Assembly (NCBI RefSeq): GCF_034313845.1 | Contig: NZ_JAVIWN010000004.1 | DNA length: 64,000 nucleotides | Direction: 5' to 3' (one strand) | Source: Actimicrobium sp034313845 | GTDB lineage: Bacteria > Pseudomonadota > Gammaproteobacteria > Burkholderiales > Burkholderiaceae_D | Made by a program: the position numbers and the translations under genes | The notes under the pieces: model-generated | Seen by the model: only the letters and a program-made list of their open reading frames with translations | Told to the model about the DNA's origin: nothing | The model's database searches: none | Shown: positions 8,182 through 17,159 of the stretch, piece after piece | Layout: each line of letters opens with the position of its first letter | Numbering within the stretch: position 1 is the first letter of the stretch

Positions 8182-10182
8182 TCAGTCCGTCAGCAACGCT
8201 GTCGCCGCATCCGCCAGGGCCTCTGGCGTCAGTCCGAAATAGGTGTAAAGCTGGTCTGCCGGTGCCGACTCGCCGAAGCGGTCGATGCCGAGCGCCGCCC
8301 CGCTGTCGCCCACCACGGCGCGCCAGAACCAGGTGACACCGGCTTCGATGCTGGCGCGTGGAATGCCGGGTGGCAGCACGCTGTCGCGATAGGTCCGCTC
8401 CTGCGTATAAAACAGTTCGACACACGGCATCGACACCACCCGCGCCCGCACACCGCGCAGGGCCAGCAAGCTGGCTGCAGCCGAAGCGATGCCGACCTCG
8501 GAGCCGGTGGCTATGAGCACGACTTGGGGCGCAACGACCTCTTCCAGCACGTAACCGCCGCGCGCGATCTGCGCTTGCTGCAAGACACTGCGCTGGTATG
8601 GCACCAGCGCCTGGCGCGACAGAATCAGGCAGGTCGGACCATCGATGCGCTGCAAGGCGGCTTGCCAGGCATAGGCTGTTTCGACGCCATCGCAGGGCCG
8701 CCACAGCCAGTTGTTCGGAATCAGTCGCAGGCTGGCGGCGTGCTCGATCGGCTGATGGGTCGGCCCATCCTCGCCGAGGCCAATCGAGTCATGCGTGAGC
8801 ACATGGATCACGCGCCGCCGCATCAGCGCCGCCATCCGGATCGCATTGCGCGAATAGTCCGAAAAGGTCATGAAGGTACCGCCGTACGGAATGAATCCGC
8901 CATGCAGCGCCATGCCGTTCATCATCGCGGCCATCGCGAATTCGCGCACGCCGTAACTCAGATAATTGCCCGCGCCGTGATGATTGACCCAGACCGAGGC
9001 CTTCACATTGGTCAGGTTCGAGCCGGTCAGGTCAGCCGAACCGCCAAAGAATTCCGGCAGGCTCGCGCTGATCGCCTCGAGCACGATTTGCGACGCCTTG
9101 CGGGTGGCAATTTTCGTATGCAACGCGCCGTCATTGGCGATCAGGCCGGCAAACGCGACCGACAACGCCGGCGGCAACTTGCCATCGACACGCCGCGACA
9201 GCTCGTCCGCCAGTTGCGGAAACTGGGCGCGATAGAGATCGAAGCGCTGCTGCCATTCCTGCTGGCGGGCGGCACCGGCGGCGCGACCATCCCACGCAGC
9301 GGCGATCTCGTGCGGCAATTCGAACGGTGCCGCCTGCCAGCCTTTGGCGGCACGCATCGCGGCGATCTCGACCTTGCCCAGCGGCGCACCGTGCACATCA
9401 TGTCCGCCGGCCTTGGTCGGTGCGCCCTGGCCGATTGTGGTCTTGCAGCAAATCAGGGTCGGCCGGTCCTGCGCTTTGGCGCTACGAATCGCGGCATCGA
9501 TGGCCAGCGGATCGTGGCCGTCGACAGCGCGGATCACGTTCCAGTGATAGGCCTCGAAGCGCAACGGCGTGTCATCGGTGAACCAACCGGCGACGTCGCC
9601 ATCGATCGAGATCCGGTTGTCGTCATAGAATCCGATCAGCTTGCCCAGCCCCAGCGTGCCGGCCAGCGAACAGGCTTCATGACTGATGCCTTCCATCAGG
9701 CAGCCGTCGCCCATGAAAACGTAGGTGTGATGATTGACGATGGCATGGCCGGGTCGGTTGAATTCGGCGGCCAGCATTTTTTCGGCGAGCGCCATGCCGA
9801 TCGCATTGGCCAGGCCCTGGCCGAGCGGACCGGTGGTAGTTTCGACGCCCGGCGTGAGATCGACTTCGGGATGCCCCGGCGTCTTTGCATGCAACTGGCG
9901 AAATTGCCTGAGCTGCGCCATCGGCAAATCGTAGCCGGTCAGGTGCAGCAGCGCATACAGCAGCATCGAGCCATGGCCGTTTGACAGCACGAAGCGGTCG
10001 CGATCGAGCCAGTCCGGATCAGCCGGATTGTGCCGCAGGTGCTTGCGCCACAGGACCTCGGCCATATCGGCCATGCCCAGCGGTGCACCCGGATGGCCCG
10101 ATTGCGCCAGCTCGACCGCGTCAGCGGCAAGGAAGCGGATCGCGTCGGCAGGTGTCAGGGAAATACTCACGGGCGCGTTCAT
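8182..10182 (-). CDS. cbbT: Transketolase
   Basis: Thiamine-diphosphate enzyme transferring two-carbon ketol units in pentose regeneration. The 666-aa length matches the family. Visible are the N-terminal substrate-channel SGHPGAPLGMA, the TPP/Mg motif starting GDGCLMEG, and the pyrimidine-domain region with THDSIGLGEDGPTHQPIEH. The start codon shares one base with the cbbP stop (TGATG at 10180-10184) and is preceded by GGGAGG, so it is translationally coupled to phosphoribulokinase. Confidence 0.96.
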   Translation of the reverse strand: MNAPVSISLTPADAIRFLAADAVELAQSGHPGAPLGMADMAEVLWRKHLRHNPADPDWLDRDRFVLSNGHGSMLLYALLHLTGYDLPMAQLRQFRQLHAKTPGHPEVDLTPGVETTTGPLGQGLANAIGMALAEKMLAAEFNRPGHAIVNHHTYVFMGDGCLMEGISHEACSLAGTLGLGKLIGFYDDNRISIDGDVAGWFTDDTPLRFEAYHWNVIRAVDGHDPLAIDAAIRSAKAQDRPTLICCKTTIGQGAPTKAGGHDVHGAPLGKVEIAAMRAAKGWQAAPFELPHEIAAAWDGRAAGAARQQEWQQRFDLYRAQFPQLADELSRRVDGKLPPALSVAFAGLIANDGALHTKIATRKASQIVLEAISASLPEFFGGSADLTGSNLTNVKASVWVNHHGAGNYLSYGVREFAMAAMMNGMALHGGFIPYGGTFMTFSDYSRNAIRMAALMRRRVIHVLTHDSIGLGEDGPTHQPIEHAASLRLIPNNWLWRPCDGVETAYAWQAALQRIDGPTCLILSRQALVPYQRSVLQQAQIARGGYVLEEVVAPQVVLIATGSEVGIASAAASLLALRGVRARVVSMPCVELFYTQERTYRDSVLPPGIPRASIEAGVTWFWRAVVGDSGAALGIDRFGESAPADQLYTYFGLTPEALADAATALLTD

Positions 10183-11078
10183 CAGTTGCCCTCCCGGCTG
10201 GCTTGCGTCGCGCGTTTTTTGCGTTCCATCATGCGCCAGATGAACGGCGTAAAAATCAGCTGCATCGCCAGTTCCATCTTGCCGCCCGGGACCACGATCG
10301 TATTGGCGCGCGACATGAACGAGTCATTGATCATGTTCAGCAAGTATTGAAAATCGATGCCCTTCGGATTGGCAAAGCGGATCACGACAAAGCTTTCATC
10401 CGGTGCCGGAATATCGCGGGCAATGAACGGATTGGAGGTATCGACACACGGCACGCGCTGGAAATTGACATGCGTGTGGGTGAACTGCGGGCAGATGTAA
10501 TTCACGTAATCGGGCATGCGGCGCAGGATGGTATCGGTCACGGCTTCGCTGGAATAGCCGCGCTTGGACTTGTCGCGCCACAGCTTCTGTATCCATTCCA
10601 GATTGATCACCGGCACCACGCCGATCAGCAGGTCGGGATGCTGCGCGATGTTGACCTTGTCATGGACGACCGCGCCGTGCAGTCCTTCGTAAAACAGCAG
10701 GTCGGTATCTTCAGGTAGTTTTTCCCACGGCGTGAAGGTGCCGGGTTCCTGCTGGTACGGTGCGGCTTCGCCCTGGTCGTGCAGGTACTTGCGGCGCAAG
10801 CCGTTGCCGGTTTCACCGTAGCTGCGAAATAGTTCTTCGACTTCGTCGAACAGGTTTGTGCCGGGACCGAAATGGCTGAAATTGGTATTGCCTTCACGTT
10901 CGGCGGCGGCCAGTCGCAGCTTCATTTCGGCACGGTCGTAACGATGAAAACTGTCGCCTTCGACGATGGCGGCGCAGACGTTCTCGCGCCGGAAAATATT
11001 CTCGAAAGTATGCATGACGGAGCTGGTACCAGCTCCCGAAGAACCGGTGATGGCGATGATCGGAAAATGTTCGGACAT
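10182..11078 (-). CDS. cbbP: Phosphoribulokinase (class I, bacterial)
   Basis: Phosphorylates ribulose-5-phosphate to ribulose-1,5-bisphosphate, the step unique to the Calvin cycle. The 298-aa protein begins with the PRK P-loop variant ITGSSGAGTSSV, which carries no classical Walker lysine (normal for the class I family), followed by EGDSFHRYDR and YEGLHGAVV. It closely resembles my memory of Cupriavidus CbbP along its whole length. AGGAG precedes the ATG. It sits between cbbF (57-bp gap) and cbbT (1-bp overlap). Confidence 0.97.
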   Translation of the reverse strand: MSEHFPIIAITGSSGAGTSSVMHTFENIFRRENVCAAIVEGDSFHRYDRAEMKLRLAAAEREGNTNFSHFGPGTNLFDEVEELFRSYGETGNGLRRKYLHDQGEAAPYQQEPGTFTPWEKLPEDTDLLFYEGLHGAVVHDKVNIAQHPDLLIGVVPVINLEWIQKLWRDKSKRGYSSEAVTDTILRRMPDYVNYICPQFTHTHVNFQRVPCVDTSNPFIARDIPAPDESFVVIRFANPKGIDFQYLLNMINDSFMSRANTIVVPGGKMELAMQLIFTPFIWRMMERKKRATQASREGN

Positions 11079-11135
11079 GATGGAGGCTCCTGTCTGAGAA
11101 AGATGGTGGGGAATAGCAAGGCGGGCAGCGAGGGC

Positions 11136-12209
11136 TCAGGCCGGTTCGCGAAACAGCCCGCATTGCTTGAACAGCGGATTCGGTTCGTCATCCCGGCGCG
11201 GCGTGTTGTGGTAGCGCTCGATCAGTTCGACTTCATTTTTCGAGCCAAATATCAGGCCGATGCGCTGATGAATAGCGGTGGGCATCACCTGCATCACGGA
11301 CTGGTATCCGGTGCTGGCGGCACCGCCGGCCTGCTCCATCAGGAAGCCGATCGGATTGGCTTCGTAAAGCAGGCGCAGCCGACCGGCCTTGGCCGGGTCC
11401 TTGCTGTCACGCGGGTACAGGAAGACCCCGCCGCGCATCAGGATGCGGTGCGCTTCCGCCACCATCGAGGCGATCCAGCGCATGTTGAAATCCTTGCCGC
11501 GCACGCCGGTTTTTCCGGCCAGGCATTCGTCGACATAGCGCCGTACCGGGTCTTCCCAGAACCGGCTGTTGGAAGCGTTGATGGCAAATTCATGGGTGTC
11601 GGCCGGCACCTGCAGGTCGCCATGGGTGAGCATGAACTCGCCAAGTTGCGGACAAAGTGTAAAGCCGTGCACGCCCCGCCCGACCGTCAGCATGAACATC
11701 GTGGTCGGTCCATAAATCGCATAACCGGCGGCCACCTGCTCGGTACCCGGCTGGTAAAAATCCTCTTCGGTCACCGGCCGGTCCGACGCCGGCGCGCGCA
11801 GCACCGAAAAAATGCTGCCGACCGTGACATTGACATCGATGTTCGACGAGCCATCCAGCGGATCGAACGCCAGCAGGTAACGTCCTTGCCGGTAGCCCGA
11901 CGGAATCTGGTAAGGCAGTTCCATCTCTTCCGACACCATGCCTGCCAGATAGCCGCCCCAGTGATTGCCTTCGATGAAGAAATCATTGCTGATGATGTCG
12001 AGCATTTTCTGCTCCTCGCCCTGCACATTGATCACCGATGCGCTGCCGGTGGCGGCACCGAGTTCACCGGCTGCGACCGTGCGGGCGATACGTTTGCAGA
12101 CCAGCGCCACATTGAGCAGCAGGCTGTTGAAGTCGCCGCCGGATTCAGGAAAGCGGCGGCGCTCCTCGATGAGGAACTGGGTGAGCGTCATGCGCGGTAC
12201 TGTTTTCAT
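11136..12209 (-). CDS. cbbF: Fructose-1,6-bisphosphatase class I (CBB)
   Basis: Hydrolyses fructose-1,6-bisphosphate, and in CBB operons usually also sedoheptulose-1,7-bisphosphate. Class I features include the metal-binding FDPLDGSSNIDVNV and the substrate loop MRWIASMVAEAHRILMRGGVFLYP. I chose the ATG at 12209 (MKTVPRMTLTQFLIEERRR, 357 aa) because GGAG lies 6-7 bp upstream; a longer reading to 12269 adds a non-homologous 20-residue leader. It lies between cbbX and cbbP. Confidence 0.95.
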   Translation of the reverse strand: MKTVPRMTLTQFLIEERRRFPESGGDFNSLLLNVALVCKRIARTVAAGELGAATGSASVINVQGEEQKMLDIISNDFFIEGNHWGGYLAGMVSEEMELPYQIPSGYRQGRYLLAFDPLDGSSNIDVNVTVGSIFSVLRAPASDRPVTEEDFYQPGTEQVAAGYAIYGPTTMFMLTVGRGVHGFTLCPQLGEFMLTHGDLQVPADTHEFAINASNSRFWEDPVRRYVDECLAGKTGVRGKDFNMRWIASMVAEAHRILMRGGVFLYPRDSKDPAKAGRLRLLYEANPIGFLMEQAGGAASTGYQSVMQVMPTAIHQRIGLIFGSKNEVELIERYHNTPRRDDEPNPLFKQCGLFREPA

Positions 12210-12308
12210 GGGTGTCTCCGTTTTTGTAATGGGGGTCATGCAGGTCTGATCGAACCCGGCTGGCTCCACGCAAGCGACCTTTGTGCCAGCCGATCTTTCC
12301 GCTGCCGA

Positions 12309-13223
12309 TCAGACCGTGTTCGCTGTCACCGGCAAACCATTGCCGAACACCCGACTGGCCAGCAAGTCATCGGCCATGATTGTCATCAGCGCAGCATCGT
12401 CGATGCTGCCGACGCCAGCCAGCAGACGAGATGCATGGCGCAGGCGGGCACGGTCCAGCGCGTTGCGTACGCTGCGGGCATTGGCAAAATGCGGCAAGGC
12501 CATGCGTCGTACGAGGTAGTCCGCAAACACTGCTTGCGCCGGCGGATCGAAGCGGTAATCCATCGCGTCGAGCATGCGCAGCGCGATCTGCTGCAACTCG
12601 GAGGACGCGTAATCCGGGAAATCGATGTGATGCGCGACCCGCGACGACAGGCCCGGATTGGAATTGAAGAACGTGTCCATGCGTCCCTTGTAGCCGGCAA
12701 AGATCACGACCAGGTCATCGCGATTGTTTTCCATCACCTGCAACAGGATTTCGATCGCTTCCTGGCCGTAATCACGTTCGTTCTCCGGGCGATACAGGTA
12801 ATAGGCTTCGTCGATGAAGAGCACGCCACCCATGGCCTTTTTCAGGATCTCGCGGGTCTTGGGTGCGGTGTGGCCGATGTACTGGCCGACCAGATCATCC
12901 CGCGTGACGGCCACCAGATGGCCTTTGCGCAGGTAGCCCAGCCGGTGCAGGATGTCGGCCATGCGCAGCGCCACCGTGGTTTTGCCGGTACCGGGGTTGC
13001 CGGTAAAGCTCATGTGCAGGCTGGGTGCGCCGGTCGACAGGCCGCGTTCGGCGCGCAGCTTGTCGACCAGCAGCAGCGCGGCGATATCGCGCAAGCGCGA
13101 CTTCACAGGTGCCAGGCCGACCAGTTCATTATCGAGCCGGCCCAGCAGGTCGGCGATGCCGGAACCGGCCAGTGCGGCGGCGACCGGGTTGCTTTCAGGT
13201 TCGGTTGCAGTTGCGGTCGTCAT
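12309..13223 (-). CDS. cbbX: Red-type RubisCO activase CbbX (AAA+)
   Basis: ATP-driven AAA+ remodelling protein that releases inhibitory sugar phosphates from red-type RubisCO by acting on the large-subunit C-terminus. The 304-aa protein has Walker A GNPGTGKTT, Walker B VLFIDEAYYLY, a pore-loop-like YIGHTAPKT segment and an arginine-finger region NPGLSSRV. A strong GGAGG Shine-Dalgarno precedes the ATG. It follows cbbS by about 40 bp, the standard cbbLSX order of form IC operons. Confidence 0.97.
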   Translation of the reverse strand: MTTATATEPESNPVAAALAGSGIADLLGRLDNELVGLAPVKSRLRDIAALLLVDKLRAERGLSTGAPSLHMSFTGNPGTGKTTVALRMADILHRLGYLRKGHLVAVTRDDLVGQYIGHTAPKTREILKKAMGGVLFIDEAYYLYRPENERDYGQEAIEILLQVMENNRDDLVVIFAGYKGRMDTFFNSNPGLSSRVAHHIDFPDYASSELQQIALRMLDAMDYRFDPPAQAVFADYLVRRMALPHFANARSVRNALDRARLRHASRLLAGVGSIDDAALMTIMADDLLASRVFGNGLPVTANTV

Positions 13224-13262
13224 GATTGCCTCCGGGGTGGATGGAAAAAGAAATGCACGGTG

Positions 13263-13682
13263 TCAGTAGCGACTGCCTTCGGGCGCGCGATTGACCGCAT
13301 AACTCTCGGTGCTGTAGCGGATCTTGCGGCCGTCGACTTCCTGCCGCACCAGCCGGAAACCCGGTTCGTCCTTGGGCCGGTTGACGATGAACGAGATCAC
13401 CACCGATTCCACCGTATGGGTCGAATCGAAGGCCATGACGCGAATGTAATGGTTCGGAAATGTCCGGCGCGCTTCCTCGACTTCGGCCAGGATGCCGGCC
13501 GCGTCATGCAGGTCGAACATCGGCATGCCGAACATTTCCCAGTAAGTGTTGCGGGGATGCGGGTCGTCGGTGGTCTCGATACCGATGGCGCAGCGTTTGT
13601 CGAGGCAGTACTGGATCTGTTTGGTGATCTGCTCGTTGGTCAGGTCGGGCAGGAATGAAAACGTACCTTGGGTGATGCGCAT
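13263..13682 (-). CDS. cbbS: RubisCO small subunit, form IC
   Basis: Small subunit of the L8S8 holoenzyme. The 139-aa protein begins MRITQGTFSFLPDLTNEQI, typical of red-type small subunits, and has the C-terminal extension characteristic of form IC/ID (GFRLVRQEVDGRKIRY). AGGAG lies just upstream of the ATG. It is 40 bp downstream of cbbL. Confidence 0.97.
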   Translation of the reverse strand: MRITQGTFSFLPDLTNEQITKQIQYCLDKRCAIGIETTDDPHPRNTYWEMFGMPMFDLHDAAGILAEVEEARRTFPNHYIRVMAFDSTHTVESVVISFIVNRPKDEPGFRLVRQEVDGRKIRYSTESYAVNRAPEGSRY

Positions 13683-13722
13683 GATGGCTCCTTGAAATCG
13701 GTCAGAAAATGCAACAGTGTGT

Positions 13723-15228
13723 TCAGCTCAGCGACGGTGTCGGCGTGAAGTCGGACGTATCGGTCGAGGCATAGTTGAAGCTGACATCGCCCCAGGTATC
13801 GAGCGCGGCTTGCAACGGACTGCACCAGCGCGCCGCGTCGCGCAAAATTTGCGGACCCTCGTTTTCGATGTCGCGTCCCTCGTTGCGCGCAAGGACCATT
13901 GTTTCGAGCGCCACCCGGTTGGCCACCGCGCCGGCCTGTATCCCCTGCGGATGGCCGATGGTGCCGCCGCCAAACTGCAGGATCACGTCGTCGCCGAACA
14001 GATGCAGCAACTGGTGCATCTGCCCTGCATGGATTCCGCCGGACGCCACCGGCATCACCTTGCGCAAGGCGCCCCAGTCCTGGTCAAAGAAAATCCCGCG
14101 CGGCAGGTCGACCACGGTCTGCGCATCGCGGCAGACGTTGTAATAACCCTGCACGGTCATCGGATCGCCTTCGAGTTTGCCAACGGCCGTGCCGGTATGC
14201 AGGTGATCGACGCCGGTCAGACGCAGCCATTTGGCAATCACGCGAAATGAAATGCCGTGATTCTTTTGCCGGGTATAGGTGCCATGGCCGGCACGATGCA
14301 TGTGCAGCAGCATGTCGTTGCGCCGGCACCAGTTTGACATCGACTGGATCGCGGTCCAGCCCACCACCAGGTCGATCATGATCACGATCGAACCAAGCTC
14401 CTTGGCGAATTCGGCGCGACGAACCATCTCTTCCATGTTGCCGGCGGTGACGTTGAGATAGCTGCCCTTGACTTCGCCGGTTGCCGCCGAGGCCTTGTTG
14501 ACCGCATCCATCACGAACAGGAAGCGGTCGCGCCAGTGCATGAACGGTTGCGAATTGATGTTCTCATCATCCTTCATGAAATCGAGTCCGCCCTTCAGTC
14601 CTTCGTAGACCACACGGCCATAATTGCGTCCCGACAGGCCCAGCTTCGGCTTGGTGGTCGCGCCCAGCAGCGGCCGGCCAAACTTGTCGAGGCGTTCGCG
14701 CTCGACGATGATGCCGGTCGGTGGGCCGGGGAATGTCTTCACGTAGGCGACCGGGAACTGCATGTCTTCCAGCCGCGCCGCTTTCAGCGGCTTGAAGCTG
14801 AACACGTTGCCGATGATCGATGCGGCGACATTGGTGATCGAGCATTCCTCGAACAGCGACAGGTCATACGCGACGTAGCAAAAATACTGGCCGGGATTAT
14901 TCGGTACCGGATCGACCCGGTAAGCCTTGGCCCGGTACATGTCGCAGGCAGTCAGGCGATCGGTCCAGACCACGGTCCAGGTCGCCGTCGAGGATTCGCC
15001 GGCAACGGCGGCGGCGGCTTCGATCGGGTCGACGCCGTCCTGCGGCGTGATGCGAAACAGCGCCAGCAGGTCAGTGGCCTTGGGCACGTAGTCGCTGTTC
15101 CAGTAGCCCATCTGGGCATACTTCAGCACGCCGGCGGAATAGCGCTTTTTCTGGTCTGTGATCTGGATGGCGTCGTTGTCGGCGCTGCTGTCGATGTGAT
15201 TGTCGCTGCGGGTGTCAGTGAAGCTCAT
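13723..15228 (-). CDS. cbbL: RubisCO large subunit, form IC
   Basis: Catalytic subunit that fixes CO2 onto ribulose-1,5-bisphosphate. Catalytic landmarks are all present: TTKPKLG (K193, the proton-abstracting lysine region), the carbamylation site GLDFMKDDEN (K219 with D221/E222), HRAGHG, loop 6 with DWGALRKVMPVASGG, and FGGGTIGHP. The match to the Cupriavidus-type red large subunit is near continuous. I chose the ATG at 15228 (501 aa), with GGAG seven bases upstream, rather than 15249. First gene of the operon, divergent from cbbR. Confidence 0.98.
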   Translation of the reverse strand: MSFTDTRSDNHIDSSADNDAIQITDQKKRYSAGVLKYAQMGYWNSDYVPKATDLLALFRITPQDGVDPIEAAAAVAGESSTATWTVVWTDRLTACDMYRAKAYRVDPVPNNPGQYFCYVAYDLSLFEECSITNVAASIIGNVFSFKPLKAARLEDMQFPVAYVKTFPGPPTGIIVERERLDKFGRPLLGATTKPKLGLSGRNYGRVVYEGLKGGLDFMKDDENINSQPFMHWRDRFLFVMDAVNKASAATGEVKGSYLNVTAGNMEEMVRRAEFAKELGSIVIMIDLVVGWTAIQSMSNWCRRNDMLLHMHRAGHGTYTRQKNHGISFRVIAKWLRLTGVDHLHTGTAVGKLEGDPMTVQGYYNVCRDAQTVVDLPRGIFFDQDWGALRKVMPVASGGIHAGQMHQLLHLFGDDVILQFGGGTIGHPQGIQAGAVANRVALETMVLARNEGRDIENEGPQILRDAARWCSPLQAALDTWGDVSFNYASTDTSDFTPTPSLS

Positions 15229-15280
15229 GGCGGTTCTCCGGTGGATCATCGGTGCAAGGGAATGTTGCTGTCCTGATCAA

Positions 15281-15348
15281 ACTATACGAAGCCGGACCGA
15301 TAAGGTCTAATAAGCATTTCCGAGATTCATATCACTTAAGACTGATGA
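15281..15348 (-). promoter_or_regulatory. cbb operon promoter and two candidate CbbR boxes
   Basis: On the minus strand TATAGT (rc of 15281-15286) is a good -10 element for cbbL. Two LysR-type TNA-N7-TNA boxes lie upstream: 15301-15313 (TAA-N7-TAA on the plus strand) and 15336-15348 (TTA-N7-TGA), centres 35 bp apart. The second is six bases from the cbbR start at 15355, so the same sites could also repress cbbR. Box assignment is by pattern only. Confidence 0.65.
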
Positions 15349-15354
15349 CATCCA

Positions 15355-16266
15355 ATGCGCCACTACACGCTGCGCCAGCTCGACACCTTCCTCGAAATCG
15401 CCCGTACCGGGTCAGTATCAAGAGCGGCTGAATCCTTGCATGTGACCCAACCGGCGGTCTCGATGCAGCTCAAGCAACTCGAAGAAGCCTTGGGGATTTC
15501 GCTGGTCGAAGCCTACGGTCGGTCGATCCGGCTAACCGCCGCCGGACGCGACGTGCAGGAATTTGCGCAGGCGGCCGTCACGCAACTGCGTCAGCTCGAC
15601 GAATCGGTGGCCGATCTGCGCGGCATGCGGCGCGGCAAAATCGATCTTGGCGTAGTCAGCACCGCCAAGTATTTCGTGCCGATGCTGCTGGTGCAGTTTC
15701 GCAAACAGTTCCCGGATATCGAGATCGCGCTGCAAATCCATAACCGTGAAAACATGCTGCGGCTAATGCAGCGCAACGAGCTGGACTTGCTCATCATGGG
15801 TCACGTCCCGGATACGAAAGTGTGTTCGTCTACGGTGTTTGCCACCAATCCGCTGGGCATCGTCAGCGCGCCCAACCACCCGCTGTCACGCCGCAGAAAA
15901 GCGCCGCTAGCGATCCTCGACGGTGCCGATTTTGTGGTGCGCGAAGTGGGCTCGGGCACCCGCGACGCGATGGAGCGCCTGTTCGCCGAGCATGCTGTCA
16001 CGCCAAAGATCGTCATGGAAATGCCCAGTAACGAGTCCATCAAGCAAGCGGTGATGGCTGGCATGGGCCTGACTTTTTTGTCGCTGCGCACGGTGCGCCA
16101 TGAACTGGCCGCGGGACATCTGGCACTGCTCGACATCGTGGGCTTGCCGCTAGTGCGGCACTGGCACGTGACGCATCTGCGCTCGAAGCGGCACGCACCG
16201 GCGGCGCTGATGCTCAAGGAATTCCTGATCGCACAAGGCGGGCCTTTGATCAATGCCTGGGCGTGA
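15355..16266 (+). CDS. cbbR: LysR-family regulator CbbR
   Basis: Transcriptional activator of the divergent cbb operon. The 303-aa protein has an N-terminal winged helix-turn-helix (residues 5-60, SVSRAAESLHVTQPAVSMQLKQLE) and a LysR substrate-binding domain (about 90-295) ending in a CbbR-like C-terminus. The ATG at 15355 gives the usual LysR N-terminus. Divergent position next to cbbL with TNA-N7-TNA boxes between them supports CbbR rather than a generic LysR protein. Confidence 0.93.
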   Translation: MRHYTLRQLDTFLEIARTGSVSRAAESLHVTQPAVSMQLKQLEEALGISLVEAYGRSIRLTAAGRDVQEFAQAAVTQLRQLDESVADLRGMRRGKIDLGVVSTAKYFVPMLLVQFRKQFPDIEIALQIHNRENMLRLMQRNELDLLIMGHVPDTKVCSSTVFATNPLGIVSAPNHPLSRRRKAPLAILDGADFVVREVGSGTRDAMERLFAEHAVTPKIVMEMPSNESIKQAVMAGMGLTFLSLRTVRHELAAGHLALLDIVGLPLVRHWHVTHLRSKRHAPAALMLKEFLIAQGGPLINAWA

Positions 16267-16346
16267 CTGGCATGCTGTTGCCGTCCATCGCCACGAACAA
16301 CGAGGACAATTGCTGGCCGACCGGATGCGCACAACGAGGTCTTTTT

Positions 16347-17123
16347 TTAATCCCCGATACGACGCCGAAACATCCAGTGCGTCGCATCCGATGCATTGGC
16401 GTCATACGCATAACCACCCAGATTGAAATCGCGCAAGCCATCGGCGTCAGTAAGCTGATGCTGCGCGGCATAACGTGTCATCAGTCCGCGCGCCCGCTTG
16501 GCGTAAAACGAAATGATCTTGTACCTGCCGTCCTTCCAGTCCTGAAACACCGGCGTGATGATGGGTGCCAGCAATCGTGCCGGTCTGACTACCTTGAAAT
16601 ATTCTTCCGAGGCGAGGTTGACCAATGTCTTCGCGTCCTGTGAAGCAAGCTGTGCATTGAGCGCATCGGTGACACTGTCGCCCCAATAGGCATACAGGTC
16701 TTTGCCCTTTGACGTCGCCAGCCGGGTGCCCATTTCAAGCCGGTACGGCTGCATCAGGTCAAGCGGACGCAGCGCACCGTACAGGCCTGACAAAATCCGC
16801 AGATGTTCCTGCAAATAACCAAGTTGTTCCGGCTTGAGCGAGACTGCATCGAGCCCTTCATAAACGTCGCCATTAAAAGCGAGCACCGCCTGCTTGGCAT
16901 TGGCGGGCGTGGCGGTCAATGTCCAGCTGAGATAGCGCGTCGCATTGAGTTGCGCTAGCGGATCCGAGATGTGCATCAGGGTCCCGACTTCAGCCGGAGA
17001 CAATTTTCGCAAGGTATCGATCAGTGCGGCCGATTGATCAATGAAATCGGCAGTGGTGGAGAAGTCTGTTCCAGGTGCTGTGGCATAGTCGAGGGTTTTG
17101 GCAGGAGAGAGAACGATGAGCAT
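16347..17123 (-). CDS. yaaA: Peroxide stress protein YaaA (DUF328/UPF0246)
   Basis: Reduces intracellular free iron and DNA damage during hydrogen peroxide stress in E. coli. The 258-aa protein has the family signature MLIVLSPAKTLDY at its start and YGALRPLDLMQPYRLEMGT in the middle, and the length equals the family norm. A longer reading to 17486 runs into the divergent PIN gene and is not supported. It is divergent from the PIN-domain gene, with 36 bp between starts. Confidence 0.95.
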   Translation of the reverse strand: MLIVLSPAKTLDYATAPGTDFSTTADFIDQSAALIDTLRKLSPAEVGTLMHISDPLAQLNATRYLSWTLTATPANAKQAVLAFNGDVYEGLDAVSLKPEQLGYLQEHLRILSGLYGALRPLDLMQPYRLEMGTRLATSKGKDLYAYWGDSVTDALNAQLASQDAKTLVNLASEEYFKVVRPARLLAPIITPVFQDWKDGRYKIISFYAKRARGLMTRYAAQHQLTDADGLRDFNLGGYAYDANASDATHWMFRRRIGD

Positions 17124-17159
17124 GAATTGTTGCAGTCGTAAAAATAATAGGCAGGTCCA

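Noticed and set aside
8170..9984. 604-codon plus-strand frame
   Set aside because: Antisense of transketolase.
10872..13658. 928-codon plus-strand frame across the cbb genes
   Set aside because: Antisense shadow over cbbP, cbbF, cbbX and cbbS; composition rich in H, R and Q is typical of such shadows.
17124..17159. Antitoxin gene upstream of the PIN-domain gene
   Set aside because: Only 36 bp separate it from yaaA, too short for a gene.
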